From a virus: DNA of 28,868 nt. The notes below the pieces were generated by a model. The model was given only the letters and a program-made list of their open reading frames with translations, was not told the DNA's origin and did not search any database. Location: positions 1-28,868 of IMG/VR virus record IMGVR_UViG_3300032116_001009; one strand, 5' to 3'. Below are positions 1 to 7,730 of the stretch, in pieces; positions within the stretch are counted from its first letter, which is position 1; the number at the start of each line of letters is the position of its first letter. Position numbers and translations under genes: made by a program.

Positions 1-50
1 CTCAGGCGCGCAACAAACGGGCCGGACAGATATTTTATCAGAGGTGACCG

Positions 51-416
51 ATGCCCAAGGGAGGCCACCGCACCGGCGCTGGCCGGCCGAAGGGGGCGAA
101 GAACAAGCCGAAGGATGCGTACCAGCCGGCGCTCATTCCCCTCGATGGTGCGCCGCCCGGCCCTGACGCAGCGCCTTCGACGCCGACAGAGCGCGACCTC
201 ACGCCGCTGGAGTACTTCCTGGCGGTGATGAACAACCCGGCCGAGCCGGCGAAGCGGCGCGACTGGGCGGCGTCGATGGCGGCGCCCTATCTGCACCGCC
301 GGGCGATGGAGGAGATGCCCGGGAAGCGTGAGCAAGCGCAGGCGGCGGCGGAGCAGGAGGCGAGGGGGCAGTATGCGCCGCGCCGGGCGCCGCGGCTGAT
401 CGTCAGCAATGGCTGA
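51..416 (+). CDS. Phage terminase small subunit-like protein (TerS)
   Basis: Putative DNA-recognition subunit of the packaging motor, 121 residues. The N-terminus is very basic (MPKGGHRTGAGRPKGAKNKP), with the G-A-G-R-P-K-G-x-K-N-K pattern common at the start of phage TerS proteins. A central stretch (PLEYFLAVMNNP, about residues 52-63) and the following arginine/alanine-rich helix are also typical of short TerS-like proteins beside HK97-type large terminases. A GAGG ribosome-binding site at 41-44 lies 6 bases before the ATG. The stop overlaps the start of the large terminase gene by 8 bases, implying coupled translation. The 50 bases upstream hold a short AT-rich patch (TATTTTATC) but no convincing promoter. 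The function rests on position and N-terminal pattern; I see no classical HTH with certainty. Confidence 0.75.
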   Translation: MPKGGHRTGAGRPKGAKNKPKDAYQPALIPLDGAPPGPDAAPSTPTERDLTPLEYFLAVMNNPAEPAKRRDWAASMAAPYLHRRAMEEMPGKREQAQAAAEQEARGQYAPRRAPRLIVSNG

Positions 417-2097
417 TCTGCCGCAATGGTCCACGGCGTGTCCCGACTGGGAAGAGCGCATCATGGCGGGCCGGTCGCTGCTGCCGCTGCTGCCGCTGTT
501 CCCCGCCTCGGCGGAGGAGGCGCTGCGGATCCTCCGGACGCTGCGGATCGTGGACATCGCGAACCAGCTGACGATCGGCGAGGTGGCGCGGCCCTGGGTG
601 CTGGAGTTCCCCGCGGCGATCTTCGGTGCCTATGACCCGGACAGCGGCCGGCAGCTGATCAACCAGGCGTTCCTGCTGATCAGCAAGAAGAACTGGAAGA
701 GCGGCCTGGCCGCCTCGATCATGCTGACGGCGCTGGTGCTGAACTGGCGGGAATCGGCCGAGTTCCTGATCCTGGCGCCGACGGTGGAGATCGCCGGCAA
801 CAGCTTCGGCCCGGCTGCCGACATGGTTCGGGCGAGCCCCGAGCTGAAGAAGCTGCTGCATGTGCGGCCGCACCACCGGACCATCGTGCACCGGACCACC
901 GGCGCGACGCTGAAGGTGGTGGCGGCCGACAGCGACACGGTGTCGGGTAAGAAGGCCACGGCGGTGCTGGTCGAGGAGCTCTGGCTGTTCGGCAAGAAGC
1001 CGAACGCCGAGGCGATGCTCCTCGAGGCCACCGGCGGGCTCGCGGCGCGGCCCGAGGGCTTCGTGATCTACATCTCCACGATGTCCGACGAAGCGCCGCA
1101 GGGGGTGTTCAAGCAGAAGCTGGCGTACTTCCGGGGGGTGCGTGACGGGCGGATCGTGGATCCGCGGGCGCTGCCGGTGCTTTACGAGTGGCCCGAGCGG
1201 GTGCTGCGGTCGAAGGGGTACGAGGACCCGGCGCTCTGGTTCGTGACCAACCCGAACCTGGGCGCCTCGGTCGATGAAGCGTTCCTGGTGCAAAAGCGCC
1301 GGGAGGCTGAGGACGCCGGCGAGGCATCGCTGCGCGGCTTCTACGCCAAGCATCTGAACGTCGAGATCGAGTTCGCGCTGCGCGAAGGCGGCTGGGCGGG
1401 CGCCAGGCACTGGCCGCAGGCGGCGGACCGGACGCTGACGCTGGAGGAGCTGCTGCGGCGAAGCGAGGTGGTGACGCTGGGGATCGACGGCGGCGGCCTG
1501 GACGATCTGCTGGGCTTCGCCGTGCTGGGCCGCGAGCGTGAGACGCGCCGCTGGCTGCTCTGGGTGCGTGCCTGGGCGCATCGCGGGGTGCTCGAGCTCC
1601 GCAAGAGCGAGGCGACCCGGCTGGAGGGCTTCGCCGAGGACGGCGACCTGGTGCTGGTCGATGATCTGTCCGAGGCGAACGCGCAGGTGGCCGAGCTGGC
1701 GGAGCAGGTGCAGGAATCGGGTCTGCTGGCGAAGGTGGGCGTCGATCTCTGGGGCACGACGGACAGTGTGGATGCGCTGGCGGGTGCCGGGATCGAAGGC
1801 GACGACAAGGTTGTCGGCATCCAGCAGGGCTGGCGGCTGAACGGGACGATCAAGGCGATGGAGACGCGGCTGGCGTCGGGCACGCTGGTGCATGCCGGGC
1901 AGCCGCTGATGGGCTGGTGCGTGGGGAACGCGAAGGTGGTCCCGCAGGGCAACGCGGTGGCGATCACGAAGGCGGTCGCCGGCACCGCAAAGATTGACCC
2001 GCTGATCGCTGCCTTCTGCGCAGGGGCGCTCATGGCACGGAATCCGCCCGCGAAGGGCAACAGCATCTACGAAACACGCGGCATCCGCATCATCTGA
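409..2097 (+). CDS. Phage terminase large subunit (TerL)
   Basis: ATP-driven DNA translocase and headful or site-specific nuclease that fills the prohead, 562 residues, the usual length for the Terminase_1/HK97-like class. The ATPase half has a variant Walker A, SKKNWKS (residues 92-98), and a Walker B with catalytic acidic residues, VLVEEL (186-191). The C-terminal half shows RNase H-like nuclease acidic positions: D360 in LGIDGGG, D418-D419 in VLVDDL and D446 in VGVDLWG. The ATG at 409 overlaps the end of the TerS gene. The portal gene follows after a 10-base gap holding a strong GGAGGGGG ribosome-binding site. Order and motifs together make the call secure; the packaging type (cos or pac) cannot be read from this. 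Confidence 0.95.
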   Translation: MADLPQWSTACPDWEERIMAGRSLLPLLPLFPASAEEALRILRTLRIVDIANQLTIGEVARPWVLEFPAAIFGAYDPDSGRQLINQAFLLISKKNWKSGLAASIMLTALVLNWRESAEFLILAPTVEIAGNSFGPAADMVRASPELKKLLHVRPHHRTIVHRTTGATLKVVAADSDTVSGKKATAVLVEELWLFGKKPNAEAMLLEATGGLAARPEGFVIYISTMSDEAPQGVFKQKLAYFRGVRDGRIVDPRALPVLYEWPERVLRSKGYEDPALWFVTNPNLGASVDEAFLVQKRREAEDAGEASLRGFYAKHLNVEIEFALREGGWAGARHWPQAADRTLTLEELLRRSEVVTLGIDGGGLDDLLGFAVLGRERETRRWLLWVRAWAHRGVLELRKSEATRLEGFAEDGDLVLVDDLSEANAQVAELAEQVQESGLLAKVGVDLWGTTDSVDALAGAGIEGDDKVVGIQQGWRLNGTIKAMETRLASGTLVHAGQPLMGWCVGNAKVVPQGNAVAITKAVAGTAKIDPLIAAFCAGALMARNPPAKGNSIYETRGIRII

Positions 2098-2107
2098 CGG
2101 AGGGGGC

Positions 2108-3406
2108 ATGCCTTCCTGGCACGATACTGTCCTCAGCCGTCCTGCCGCCGAGCGCCCGCTCCGCGATGTCGGGGCGTCGGTGGATTACTCGCTGATCAAT
2201 AGCCCGGAGCAGCTCGGGCAGGCGTTGCGCATGGGCTCCGAATCGGCGGCCGGCGCGAGCGTCACGCCCGACAGTGCGATCCGGGTGGCGGCGGTCTATC
2301 GCTGCGTGGATCTGCGGGCCTCGGCGCTGGCCTGTCTGCCCGTGCATGTGATCGGCGAGGGGGCGGATGGCCAGGTCGGCCGCAAGGTGCCGGGGCATCC
2401 GCTCTCGCGCTTGCTGGGCAGCCGGCCGAACCGCCGCCACACGAGCTACGAGTTCCGGCGCCTGCTGGGCGCGCATGTGCTGCTGCGCGGCAATGGCTAC
2501 GCGCTGAAGGTGCGCTCCGGCCGCCGCATCCTCGAGCTGCTGCCGCTGCACCCCGATCGCGTGCGGGTGGAGGAGATGCCGGACCTTTCCATCCGGTACC
2601 ACTACACGCGCAAAGACGGCGCGGTGACGATCTTCGACCAGTCGGACATCTTCCACCTCCGCGACCTCTCGACCGATGGCGTGGTGGGGCATTCCAAGAT
2701 CGCGCTGATGCGCGAGGCGGTGGGCGTGGCGCTGCAGGCCGAGCGGTTCGGCGCGCGCATGTTCCGCAACGGCATGGGGGTTGGTGGTGCGCTGAAGCAC
2801 CCCGGGCGGCTGGGCGATGCGTCCTATGACCGGCTGCGGGCGGACATGGAAAGCCGCTACGCGGGCGCCGACAACGCGCACCGCTGGATGATCCTCGAAG
2901 AGAACATGTCGATCGAGAAGCTGGGCATGACCAGCGAGGACATGCAGTTCCTCGACAGCCGGAAATTCCAGCGCAGCGAGATCGCCATGTTCTTCGGCGT
3001 GCCGCCGCACCTCATCGGCGATGTCGAGAAGACCACCAGCTGGGGCAGCGGCATCGAGCAGCAGAACCTCGGCTTCCTGCAGTACACGCTCGGCGGCGAC
3101 GTGCAGATGTGGGAGCAGGCCATAGAGCGCGACCTGGTGGCCGAGGCCGAGGCCCCGCGCATCTACGTCAAGCTGAACGTCTCCGGCTTCCTGCGCGCCG
3201 CCGCGAAGGACCGCGCCGAGTACTTCAGCCGTGCCCTGGGCGCCGGCGGCTCGCCGGCCTGGATGACGCAGAACGAGGTCCGCGCGCTGGACGATCTGCC
3301 GCCGGTCCCGGGCGGCGATGAACTGCCCAAGCCGGCGAATACGGCACAGCCCGCGGCGCCTTCGCCGCCAGAGCCGCCGCCCGAGGAAGGAGCCGCGACC
3401 CAATGA
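2108..3406 (+). CDS. HK97-family phage portal protein
   Basis: Dodecameric ring at one capsid vertex through which DNA enters and leaves; 432 residues, typical for the HK97 portal family. Recognisable segments are SAIRVAAVYRCVDLRASALA near residues 57-76, the stem and crown region with FQRSEIAMFFGVPPHLIG (about 289-306), and the hallmark TTSWGSGIEQQNLGF that follows. The last 40 residues are Pro/Ala/Glu-rich and look disordered. It starts right behind TerL and its TGA stop overlaps the ATG of the protease gene (ATGA). Alternative functions are very unlikely. Confidence 0.95.
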   Translation: MPSWHDTVLSRPAAERPLRDVGASVDYSLINSPEQLGQALRMGSESAAGASVTPDSAIRVAAVYRCVDLRASALACLPVHVIGEGADGQVGRKVPGHPLSRLLGSRPNRRHTSYEFRRLLGAHVLLRGNGYALKVRSGRRILELLPLHPDRVRVEEMPDLSIRYHYTRKDGAVTIFDQSDIFHLRDLSTDGVVGHSKIALMREAVGVALQAERFGARMFRNGMGVGGALKHPGRLGDASYDRLRADMESRYAGADNAHRWMILEENMSIEKLGMTSEDMQFLDSRKFQRSEIAMFFGVPPHLIGDVEKTTSWGSGIEQQNLGFLQYTLGGDVQMWEQAIERDLVAEAEAPRIYVKLNVSGFLRAAAKDRAEYFSRALGAGGSPAWMTQNEVRALDDLPPVPGGDELPKPANTAQPAAPSPPEPPPEEGAATQ

Positions 3407-4254
3407 GCCTGCGCACTCTCCCTGCCATCCAGGCGTTCCAGAAGCCCGAGGGGCTGACCTGGGATGCGCCTGCCGATGCGCTGGCCCGCTGGTCGGGCGC
3501 CGTGGCGGCGGCGGACAGCTCCGACCCGGCGGACATCTCGATCTACGACGTGATCGGCGAGGATCCGTGGTCGGGCGGCGGCTGGACCGCGCGCCGCATG
3601 GCCGGGGTGCTGCGCGGCGTCGGCAATCGGGACGTGATGGTGAGCATCAACAGCCCCGGCGGCGACGTGTTCGAGGGCATCGCCATCTACAACCTGCTGC
3701 GCGAGCACAAGGCCCGGGTGGACATCCGGGTGATGGGCCTCGCGGCCTCCGCCGCCTCGCTCATCGCCATGGCCGGCGACCAGGTGACCATGGGCCGCGG
3801 TGCGATGCTGATGGTGCACAATGCCTGGGGCGTGACCGTGGGCAACCGGCACGACATGGAGGCGGCCGTCGCGGTGCTCGAGCCGATCGATGACGCGATG
3901 GCGGAGATCTACGCGGCGCGCACCAGCCGGCCGAAGAAGGACATGGCGAAGCTGATGGACGCCGAGACCTGGATGAGTTCCGGGCAGGCGGTCGAAGGCA
4001 AGTTCGCCGATGCGGTGATGGATGACGCGCCGGCGCCGGAAGCGCCCGGGGCACGCGCGGAGATCGCGGCCCGTCACCAGCTCGATGTGATTCTCGCGAA
4101 GCAGGGCATGCCGCGCAGTGAGCGCCGCAAGCTGCTTCGCGATCTGACCTCCAGCGGCACGCCTGGCGCTGCCGCTGACCCGGCCACGCGCGACGCTGGC
4201 CTTTGTGGTGCTGCGGCAGAGCTGCGGCGCCTTCTTGCCAACCTTCGCGGCTAG
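3403..4254 (+). CDS. ClpP-like (S14) prohead protease
   Basis: Serine protease that matures the prohead by cutting the capsid protein's N-terminal scaffold domain. The 283-residue protein has a ClpP-like core: SPGGDVFEGIAIYNLL (about residues 84-99), the nucleophile motif GLAASAAS with S116, and the histidine motif MLMVHNAWG with H139. D186 in MDAETW is the likely third catalytic residue. The segment after about residue 200 is a variable tail. It overlaps the portal gene by 4 bases (ATGA), and its TAG stop forms part of the TAGGAG ribosome-binding site for the capsid gene. A ClpP-type protease in this position is common in HK97-like phages. Confidence 0.93.
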   Translation: MSLRTLPAIQAFQKPEGLTWDAPADALARWSGAVAAADSSDPADISIYDVIGEDPWSGGGWTARRMAGVLRGVGNRDVMVSINSPGGDVFEGIAIYNLLREHKARVDIRVMGLAASAASLIAMAGDQVTMGRGAMLMVHNAWGVTVGNRHDMEAAVAVLEPIDDAMAEIYAARTSRPKKDMAKLMDAETWMSSGQAVEGKFADAVMDDAPAPEAPGARAEIAARHQLDVILAKQGMPRSERRKLLRDLTSSGTPGAAADPATRDAGLCGAAAELRRLLANLRG

Positions 4255-4266
4255 GAGCCCCGACCC

Positions 4267-5565
4267 ATGACCCATTCGACCAACCGCGCCCGCCTGCTGG
4301 GCGGCGCGCCCCGCGGCCTGATGTCCATTCGTGCGGATGCCGGCGCGCCGTCCACGACGGAGATCGCCGGCTTGATCCGTGAGGTGAACACCACCTTCGC
4401 GGCCATGAAGGCCTCGCACGAACAGCAGATCGCCGAGCTCAAGAAGGGGCTGGCGGATGCCGTCACCTCCGAGAAGGTGGCGAAGATCGATGCGGCGCTG
4501 CTGGACCAGCAGAAGGCGCTCGACGAAGCCAACCGCCGCCTTGCCGCCGTGCAGATCGGCGGCGCCGGTGAGGCCGGTGACACGCCCGAGGCGCGCCAGC
4601 ACCGCGACGCCTTCGCCTCCTTCGCCCGCCGCGGCGTGGTGCAGGCCGCTGCCACGACCTACAGCGACCCGAATGGCGGCTTCCTGGCCCCGCCGACGCT
4701 CGATCTCGCGGTGACGCGGATCCAGTCGCAGATGACCGCGATGCGCCGTCTGGCGCAGGTGCAGGCCATCAGCGCCAGCGCCTATGTCAAGTTCAAGTCG
4801 CTGGGCGGCGCCACCTCCGGCTGGGTTGGTGAAACCCAAACCGGCACGGCGCGCGGCGAGACCGCCACGCCGCAGCTGGCCCGCATGGAGTTCACCCCCG
4901 GCGAGGTCTACGCCGAGCCCTACGCGACCCAGCAGGCCCTGGACGACATGGCGGTGGATGTTGAGGCCTGGCTGGCCGGCGAAGTCGCCATTGAGTTCGC
5001 CGAAGAGGAAGGCTCGAGCTTCCTGACTGGCAACGGCGTCAACAAGCCGCGTGGCCTGCTGGACTACCCGAAAGTCGTGAACAGCGCCTACGCCTGGGGC
5101 AGCGTCGGCTACATCAAGAGCGGCGACGCTTCCGCTTTCATCGCCGCCAGTTCCTCCGCCGGCCCGGCCGATTGTTTCGTCGATGCCATCTACACGCTGA
5201 AGGCCGGTTATCGCGCCTCCGCGCGCTGGCTGATGAATGACCTGACGGCGGCGCGCGTGCGCAAGTTCCGCGATGGTGACGGCAACTATCTGTGGCAGCA
5301 GTCGACCCTCGCCGGCCAGCCCTCGACCTTCATGGGCTATCCGGTCGAGACGGATGACTACATGCCGGACGTGGCCGCCAACGCCTTCCCCGTCGCCTTC
5401 GGCGACTTCCGGCAGGCGTACCTGATCGTGGATCGCACCGGTGTGCGGGTGCTGCGCAATCCCTTCAAGTCGAACGGCCAGGTGGCCTTCTACACCACCA
5501 AGCGCGTCGGCGGCGGCATCCAGAACTTCGAAGCGGTCAAGCTGATCCGCAACGAAGCCCCCTGA
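4267..5565 (+). CDS. HK97-fold major capsid protein with N-terminal delta domain
   Basis: Main shell protein, 432 residues. Residues about 30-95 are a charged, heptad-like coiled-coil stretch (MKASHEQQIAELKKGLADAV and onward), the expected scaffolding delta domain removed by the upstream protease. The mature part probably begins near residues 110-130, before YSDPNGGFLAPPTLDLAVTR. Downstream come typical HK97-fold elements: EFAEEEGSSFLTGNGVNKPRG (E-loop/P-domain side) and LMNDLTAARVRKFRDGDGNY, ending with FKSNGQVAFYTTKRVGGG. A GGAG at 4254-4257 precedes the ATG. The exact cleavage site cannot be read from sequence alone. Confidence 0.95.
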   Translation: MTHSTNRARLLGGAPRGLMSIRADAGAPSTTEIAGLIREVNTTFAAMKASHEQQIAELKKGLADAVTSEKVAKIDAALLDQQKALDEANRRLAAVQIGGAGEAGDTPEARQHRDAFASFARRGVVQAAATTYSDPNGGFLAPPTLDLAVTRIQSQMTAMRRLAQVQAISASAYVKFKSLGGATSGWVGETQTGTARGETATPQLARMEFTPGEVYAEPYATQQALDDMAVDVEAWLAGEVAIEFAEEEGSSFLTGNGVNKPRGLLDYPKVVNSAYAWGSVGYIKSGDASAFIAASSSAGPADCFVDAIYTLKAGYRASARWLMNDLTAARVRKFRDGDGNYLWQQSTLAGQPSTFMGYPVETDDYMPDVAANAFPVAFGDFRQAYLIVDRTGVRVLRNPFKSNGQVAFYTTKRVGGGIQNFEAVKLIRNEAP

Positions 5566-5583
5566 TCCTCGGTTGAGCCTTCT

Positions 5584-5607
5584 GCGGGCCGGCGCGCGCC
5601 GGCCCGC
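5584..5607 (+). terminator. Perfect 24-base palindrome after the capsid gene, with short T run
   Basis: GCGGGCCGGCGC is followed directly by its exact reverse complement and then TTT (5608-5610). It lies 18 bases after the capsid stop and 32 bases before the next start. It would fold into a GC-only hairpin of about 10 pairs. The U-run is short, so partial termination or mRNA 3'-end protection is more likely than a full stop, because essential head genes follow. Confidence 0.6.
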
Positions 5608-5639
5608 TTTACATCCATTCGGAAAGGATCCCCCGCGCC

Positions 5640-6068
5640 ATGCGCGACCAGCTCTCCACCCTCCATGTCCTCAACGCCATCCCGCCCATCGCCGCGCGGA
5701 CGGACAACACGGCCATCGTGTCGGCCATCATCGACCGCGCCGGCTATGACAGCCTCACCTTCGGCATCGCGGTCGGCACCAACACCGACACGAACGCGAC
5801 CTTCGCTGTCACGATGGAGCACGGCGACGCCGCGAACCTTTCGGACACGGCGGCGGTCACGGCGGCCGATGTGTCCGGCACGCTGGCCCTGGCCGGCTAC
5901 ACCTTCGCGGATGACGCGGAAAGCCGGAAGGTCGGCTACGTCGGCGCGCGCCGCTATGTGCGCCTGACCATCACGCCCAGCGGCAACGATGCCGGCAACA
6001 TCTTCATTGCCGCGCTGGCGATCCTGGGCAACCCGGCGAACGCGCCGACGCCGAACCCGCCGGTCTGA
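5640..6068 (+). CDS. Conserved phage head protein, possible capsid decoration protein
   Basis: 142-residue protein of unknown proven function, directly after the major capsid gene. The sequence is beta-rich with a pattern I associate with a common phage family at this place: AIVSAIIDRAGYDSLTFGIA near residues 27-46, TFAVTMEHGDAANLSD, and RKVGYVGARRYVRLTITPSG near the C-terminus. A shell-decorating or head-stabilising role is inferred from position and beta-sandwich-like composition. It lies between two strong hairpins (5584-5607 and 6077-6098), suggesting its mRNA segment is separately stabilised. No catalytic motif is seen. Confidence 0.7.
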   Translation: MRDQLSTLHVLNAIPPIAARTDNTAIVSAIIDRAGYDSLTFGIAVGTNTDTNATFAVTMEHGDAANLSDTAAVTAADVSGTLALAGYTFADDAESRKVGYVGARRYVRLTITPSGNDAGNIFIAALAILGNPANAPTPNPPV

Positions 6069-6076
6069 TCGTCTGG

Positions 6077-6098
6077 GGGGCGGCTGAAGGGCCGCCCC
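6077..6098 (+). promoter_or_regulatory. Intergenic RNA hairpin without U-run
   Basis: GGGGCGGC (6077-6084) pairs exactly with GCCGCCCC (6091-6098) around a 6-base loop, 8 bases after the stop of the likely decoration protein. No T run follows, so it looks like an mRNA stabiliser or processing barrier rather than an intrinsic terminator. Confidence 0.5.
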
Positions 6099-6126
6099 TG
6101 CTGCTGCGTCGCGCGCGGGGTATCGC

Positions 6127-6750
6127 ATGTCCATCCTCACCATCATCACGCCGGCCTCGGCGGCGAATCAGCGGCTCTGCACGCTGGCGGCGGTGAAGGC
6201 CGAGCTGGGCATCTCCGGCGCGGGCGAGGATACCGCGCTCGACCTGCTGCGCGATTCCGCCTCCGCCGCAATCGCATCTTGGTGCGGGCGCGTGCTGGCG
6301 GAGGAGGTGGTGCAGCAGCTCTGGCGCCCGATCTGCTGGGCGGAGGTGCTGATCCTGCGCCGCCGCCCGGTGACGGCGATCTCCAGCATCACCGAGGATG
6401 GCGTCGCGGTGGCGGCCGGCGATCGCGAGCTCGATGCCGATGCCGGCATGCTCTGGCGCCTGTCGAGCGATGCGCGCAGCACCTGGCGCGCCTCGAAGAT
6501 CGTGGCCAGCTACACCGCCGGCTATCGCGTGCCGGATCAGGCGAGCCCCACGCTGCCGGCCGACATCCAGCGCGCCGCGGTGCTGACCGTGGCGGCGATG
6601 TACCACGCGCGCGGCCGGGATCCGTCGCTGCGGTCGGAATCCTCCGAGGGCGTTGCGTCACGTTCTTGGCTCGACCCACGCAGTGGGATGGAGGCGCTGA
6701 CGCCACAAGCGGCCGGGCTGCTGGCCCCATATCGCGAGGTCTCGGTGTGA
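6127..6750 (+). CDS. Head-tail connector protein, gp6/phiE125 gp8-like
   Basis: Adaptor ring protein expected to sit beneath the portal; 207 residues. The N-terminal half has the helical pattern of this family (CTLAAVKAELGISGAGEDTA, then LLRDSASAAIASWCGRVLAE), followed by a beta part (ILRRRPVTAISSITEDGVAV) and a conserved KIVASYTAGYRVP turn. The helical C-terminus contains AAVLTVAAMYHARGRDPSL. This helix-beta-helix order and the position after head genes fit phage gp6-like connectors. Its TGA stop overlaps the GTG start of the next gene. Confidence 0.85.
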   Translation: MSILTIITPASAANQRLCTLAAVKAELGISGAGEDTALDLLRDSASAAIASWCGRVLAEEVVQQLWRPICWAEVLILRRRPVTAISSITEDGVAVAAGDRELDADAGMLWRLSSDARSTWRASKIVASYTAGYRVPDQASPTLPADIQRAAVLTVAAMYHARGRDPSLRSESSEGVASRSWLDPRSGMEALTPQAAGLLAPYREVSV

Positions 6751-7082
6751 GCGGGCTGCGCGGTACCACCGGGCGGCTGCTGGCTGTTTACGGCCGCCCC
6801 ATGATCTACCAGCGCCGCACCGCCCCGGGCGGCACCTGGCAGCCCGTGACGGTCACGGGCAAGCTGCGCGCATACCGGCCGCAAGAGATTGCGGGTCTCC
6901 TCCAGCAGGGCGATGCCGAGGTGGTGATTGGGCCGAGCATTGCGCCCATCGCGGGCGTGCCGACGGCAAATGACCGCATCGTGGTCGATGGCGCGGCCTG
7001 GGCGGTGATGGGTGCCACGCCGCGCCATGTTGGTGCCGACATCGATGGCTGGACGCTGCATGTGCGCGGCGGTGCGCGATGA
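6747..7082 (+). CDS. Head-closure / head-tail adaptor-like protein
   Basis: 111 residues, starting at GTG 6747, which overlaps the previous stop as GTGA; a longer upstream reading of the same frame is only the shadow of the connector gene. The protein is beta-rich, with MIYQRRTAPGGTWQPVTVTG early and NDRIVVDGAAWAVMGATP later, the latter resembling the usual 'D.v.vdG..y.V' core of phage head-closure (stopper) proteins. It stands where that protein is expected, between connector and tail terminator, and overlaps the next ATG by 4 bases. The functional name comes from weak pattern plus order. Confidence 0.7.
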   Translation: MSGLRGTTGRLLAVYGRPMIYQRRTAPGGTWQPVTVTGKLRAYRPQEIAGLLQQGDAEVVIGPSIAPIAGVPTANDRIVVDGAAWAVMGATPRHVGADIDGWTLHVRGGAR

Positions 7083-7492
7083 GCAGCGCGGCGGCATACA
7101 GCACCATCCGGACCTATCTCGAGGCGCAGTGGTCCACCACGCCGCTGGCCTGGGACAATGAGAAGTTCAGCCAGCCGGACCCGGCCGAGCCAGCCCCCTA
7201 CGTTTTCGTGCAGATCACGGGCGGTCAGTACGAGCAGATGACGGTCGGCGCAGAGACGCGCACGGCGAACCGCTGGCAGGAAGAGGGCGAGCTGCTGCTG
7301 AGCGTGATCGTGCCGATGGGCACCTCGTCGCTACTGGCGCGCCAGATCGCCGATGCGCTCTTCGCGCTGTTCCGTGGCCTCCAGCTCGATGACATCGAGT
7401 TTCTGGATGCAAGCATCGGCCTGGGCGTCGCGGCGGAGGATCGCGGCCCGTGGTGGCTGCTGCCCCTGCGAATCAACTGGTTGCGCGGCTGA
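7079..7492 (+). CDS. Phage tail terminator-like protein (DUF4128-like)
   Basis: 137 residues. Sequence features fit the tail terminator/tail completion group: an N-terminal helix (YSTIRTYLEAQW), YVFVQITGGQYEQMTVG, a beta strand ELLLSVIVPMGTSS, then a helix with ARQIADALFALFRG and a final beta strand LPLRINW. Such proteins cap the tail tube and join it to the head. It is translationally coupled to the head-closure gene (ATGA overlap) and followed closely by a small gene. The DUF4128 assignment is from memory of the family pattern and should be confirmed by profile search. Confidence 0.75.
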   Translation: MSSAAAYSTIRTYLEAQWSTTPLAWDNEKFSQPDPAEPAPYVFVQITGGQYEQMTVGAETRTANRWQEEGELLLSVIVPMGTSSLLARQIADALFALFRGLQLDDIEFLDASIGLGVAAEDRGPWWLLPLRINWLRG

Positions 7493-7503
7493 AGGAGCCT
7501 GAC

Positions 7504-7698
7504 ATGAGCGAGACTTTCGAGGTTGTGCGCGGCTTCGCGACGCGGACGCGGCGCTTCCTGCCGGGCCAGCAGGTCACGGCGGCGGACCTGGATGGCGGCC
7601 TGACAGTGGAGGACTGGGCGCGGCTCGGCTGCCTCCGCGCGCCGGAGAGTAAGGGCAAGGCGGCCAAGATCGTGCCTGCCGAGCCCCCCGCGGACTGA
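7504..7698 (+). CDS. Small conserved phage protein of unknown function
   Basis: 64 residues from ATG 7504; a start further upstream would run inside the tail terminator gene. A GAAGGAG-like ribosome-binding site (about 7490-7496) precedes it. The sequence (start MSETFEVVRGFATRTRRF) has the look of a small SH3-like or hairpin protein, with FLPGQQVTAADLDGG followed by WARLGCL and a Pro/Lys/Ala tail. Small proteins of this kind often sit just before the tail tube gene in siphophages. I do not recognise a function. Confidence 0.65.
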   Translation: MSETFEVVRGFATRTRRFLPGQQVTAADLDGGLTVEDWARLGCLRAPESKGKAAKIVPAEPPAD

Positions 7699-7730
7699 GC
7701 TGCACCCCACCATGATCGGAGATCGATGAG

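Noticed and set aside
1-50. AT-rich patch TATTTTATC as a late promoter
   Set aside because: No -35 at a suitable distance within the window; only the ribosome-binding site GAGG is convincing.
403-2109. Long open frame on the minus strand (568 codons) opposite the large terminase
   Set aside because: Its composition is Arg/His/Pro/Gln-rich without any motif; it mirrors codon bias of the real TerL gene on the other strand.
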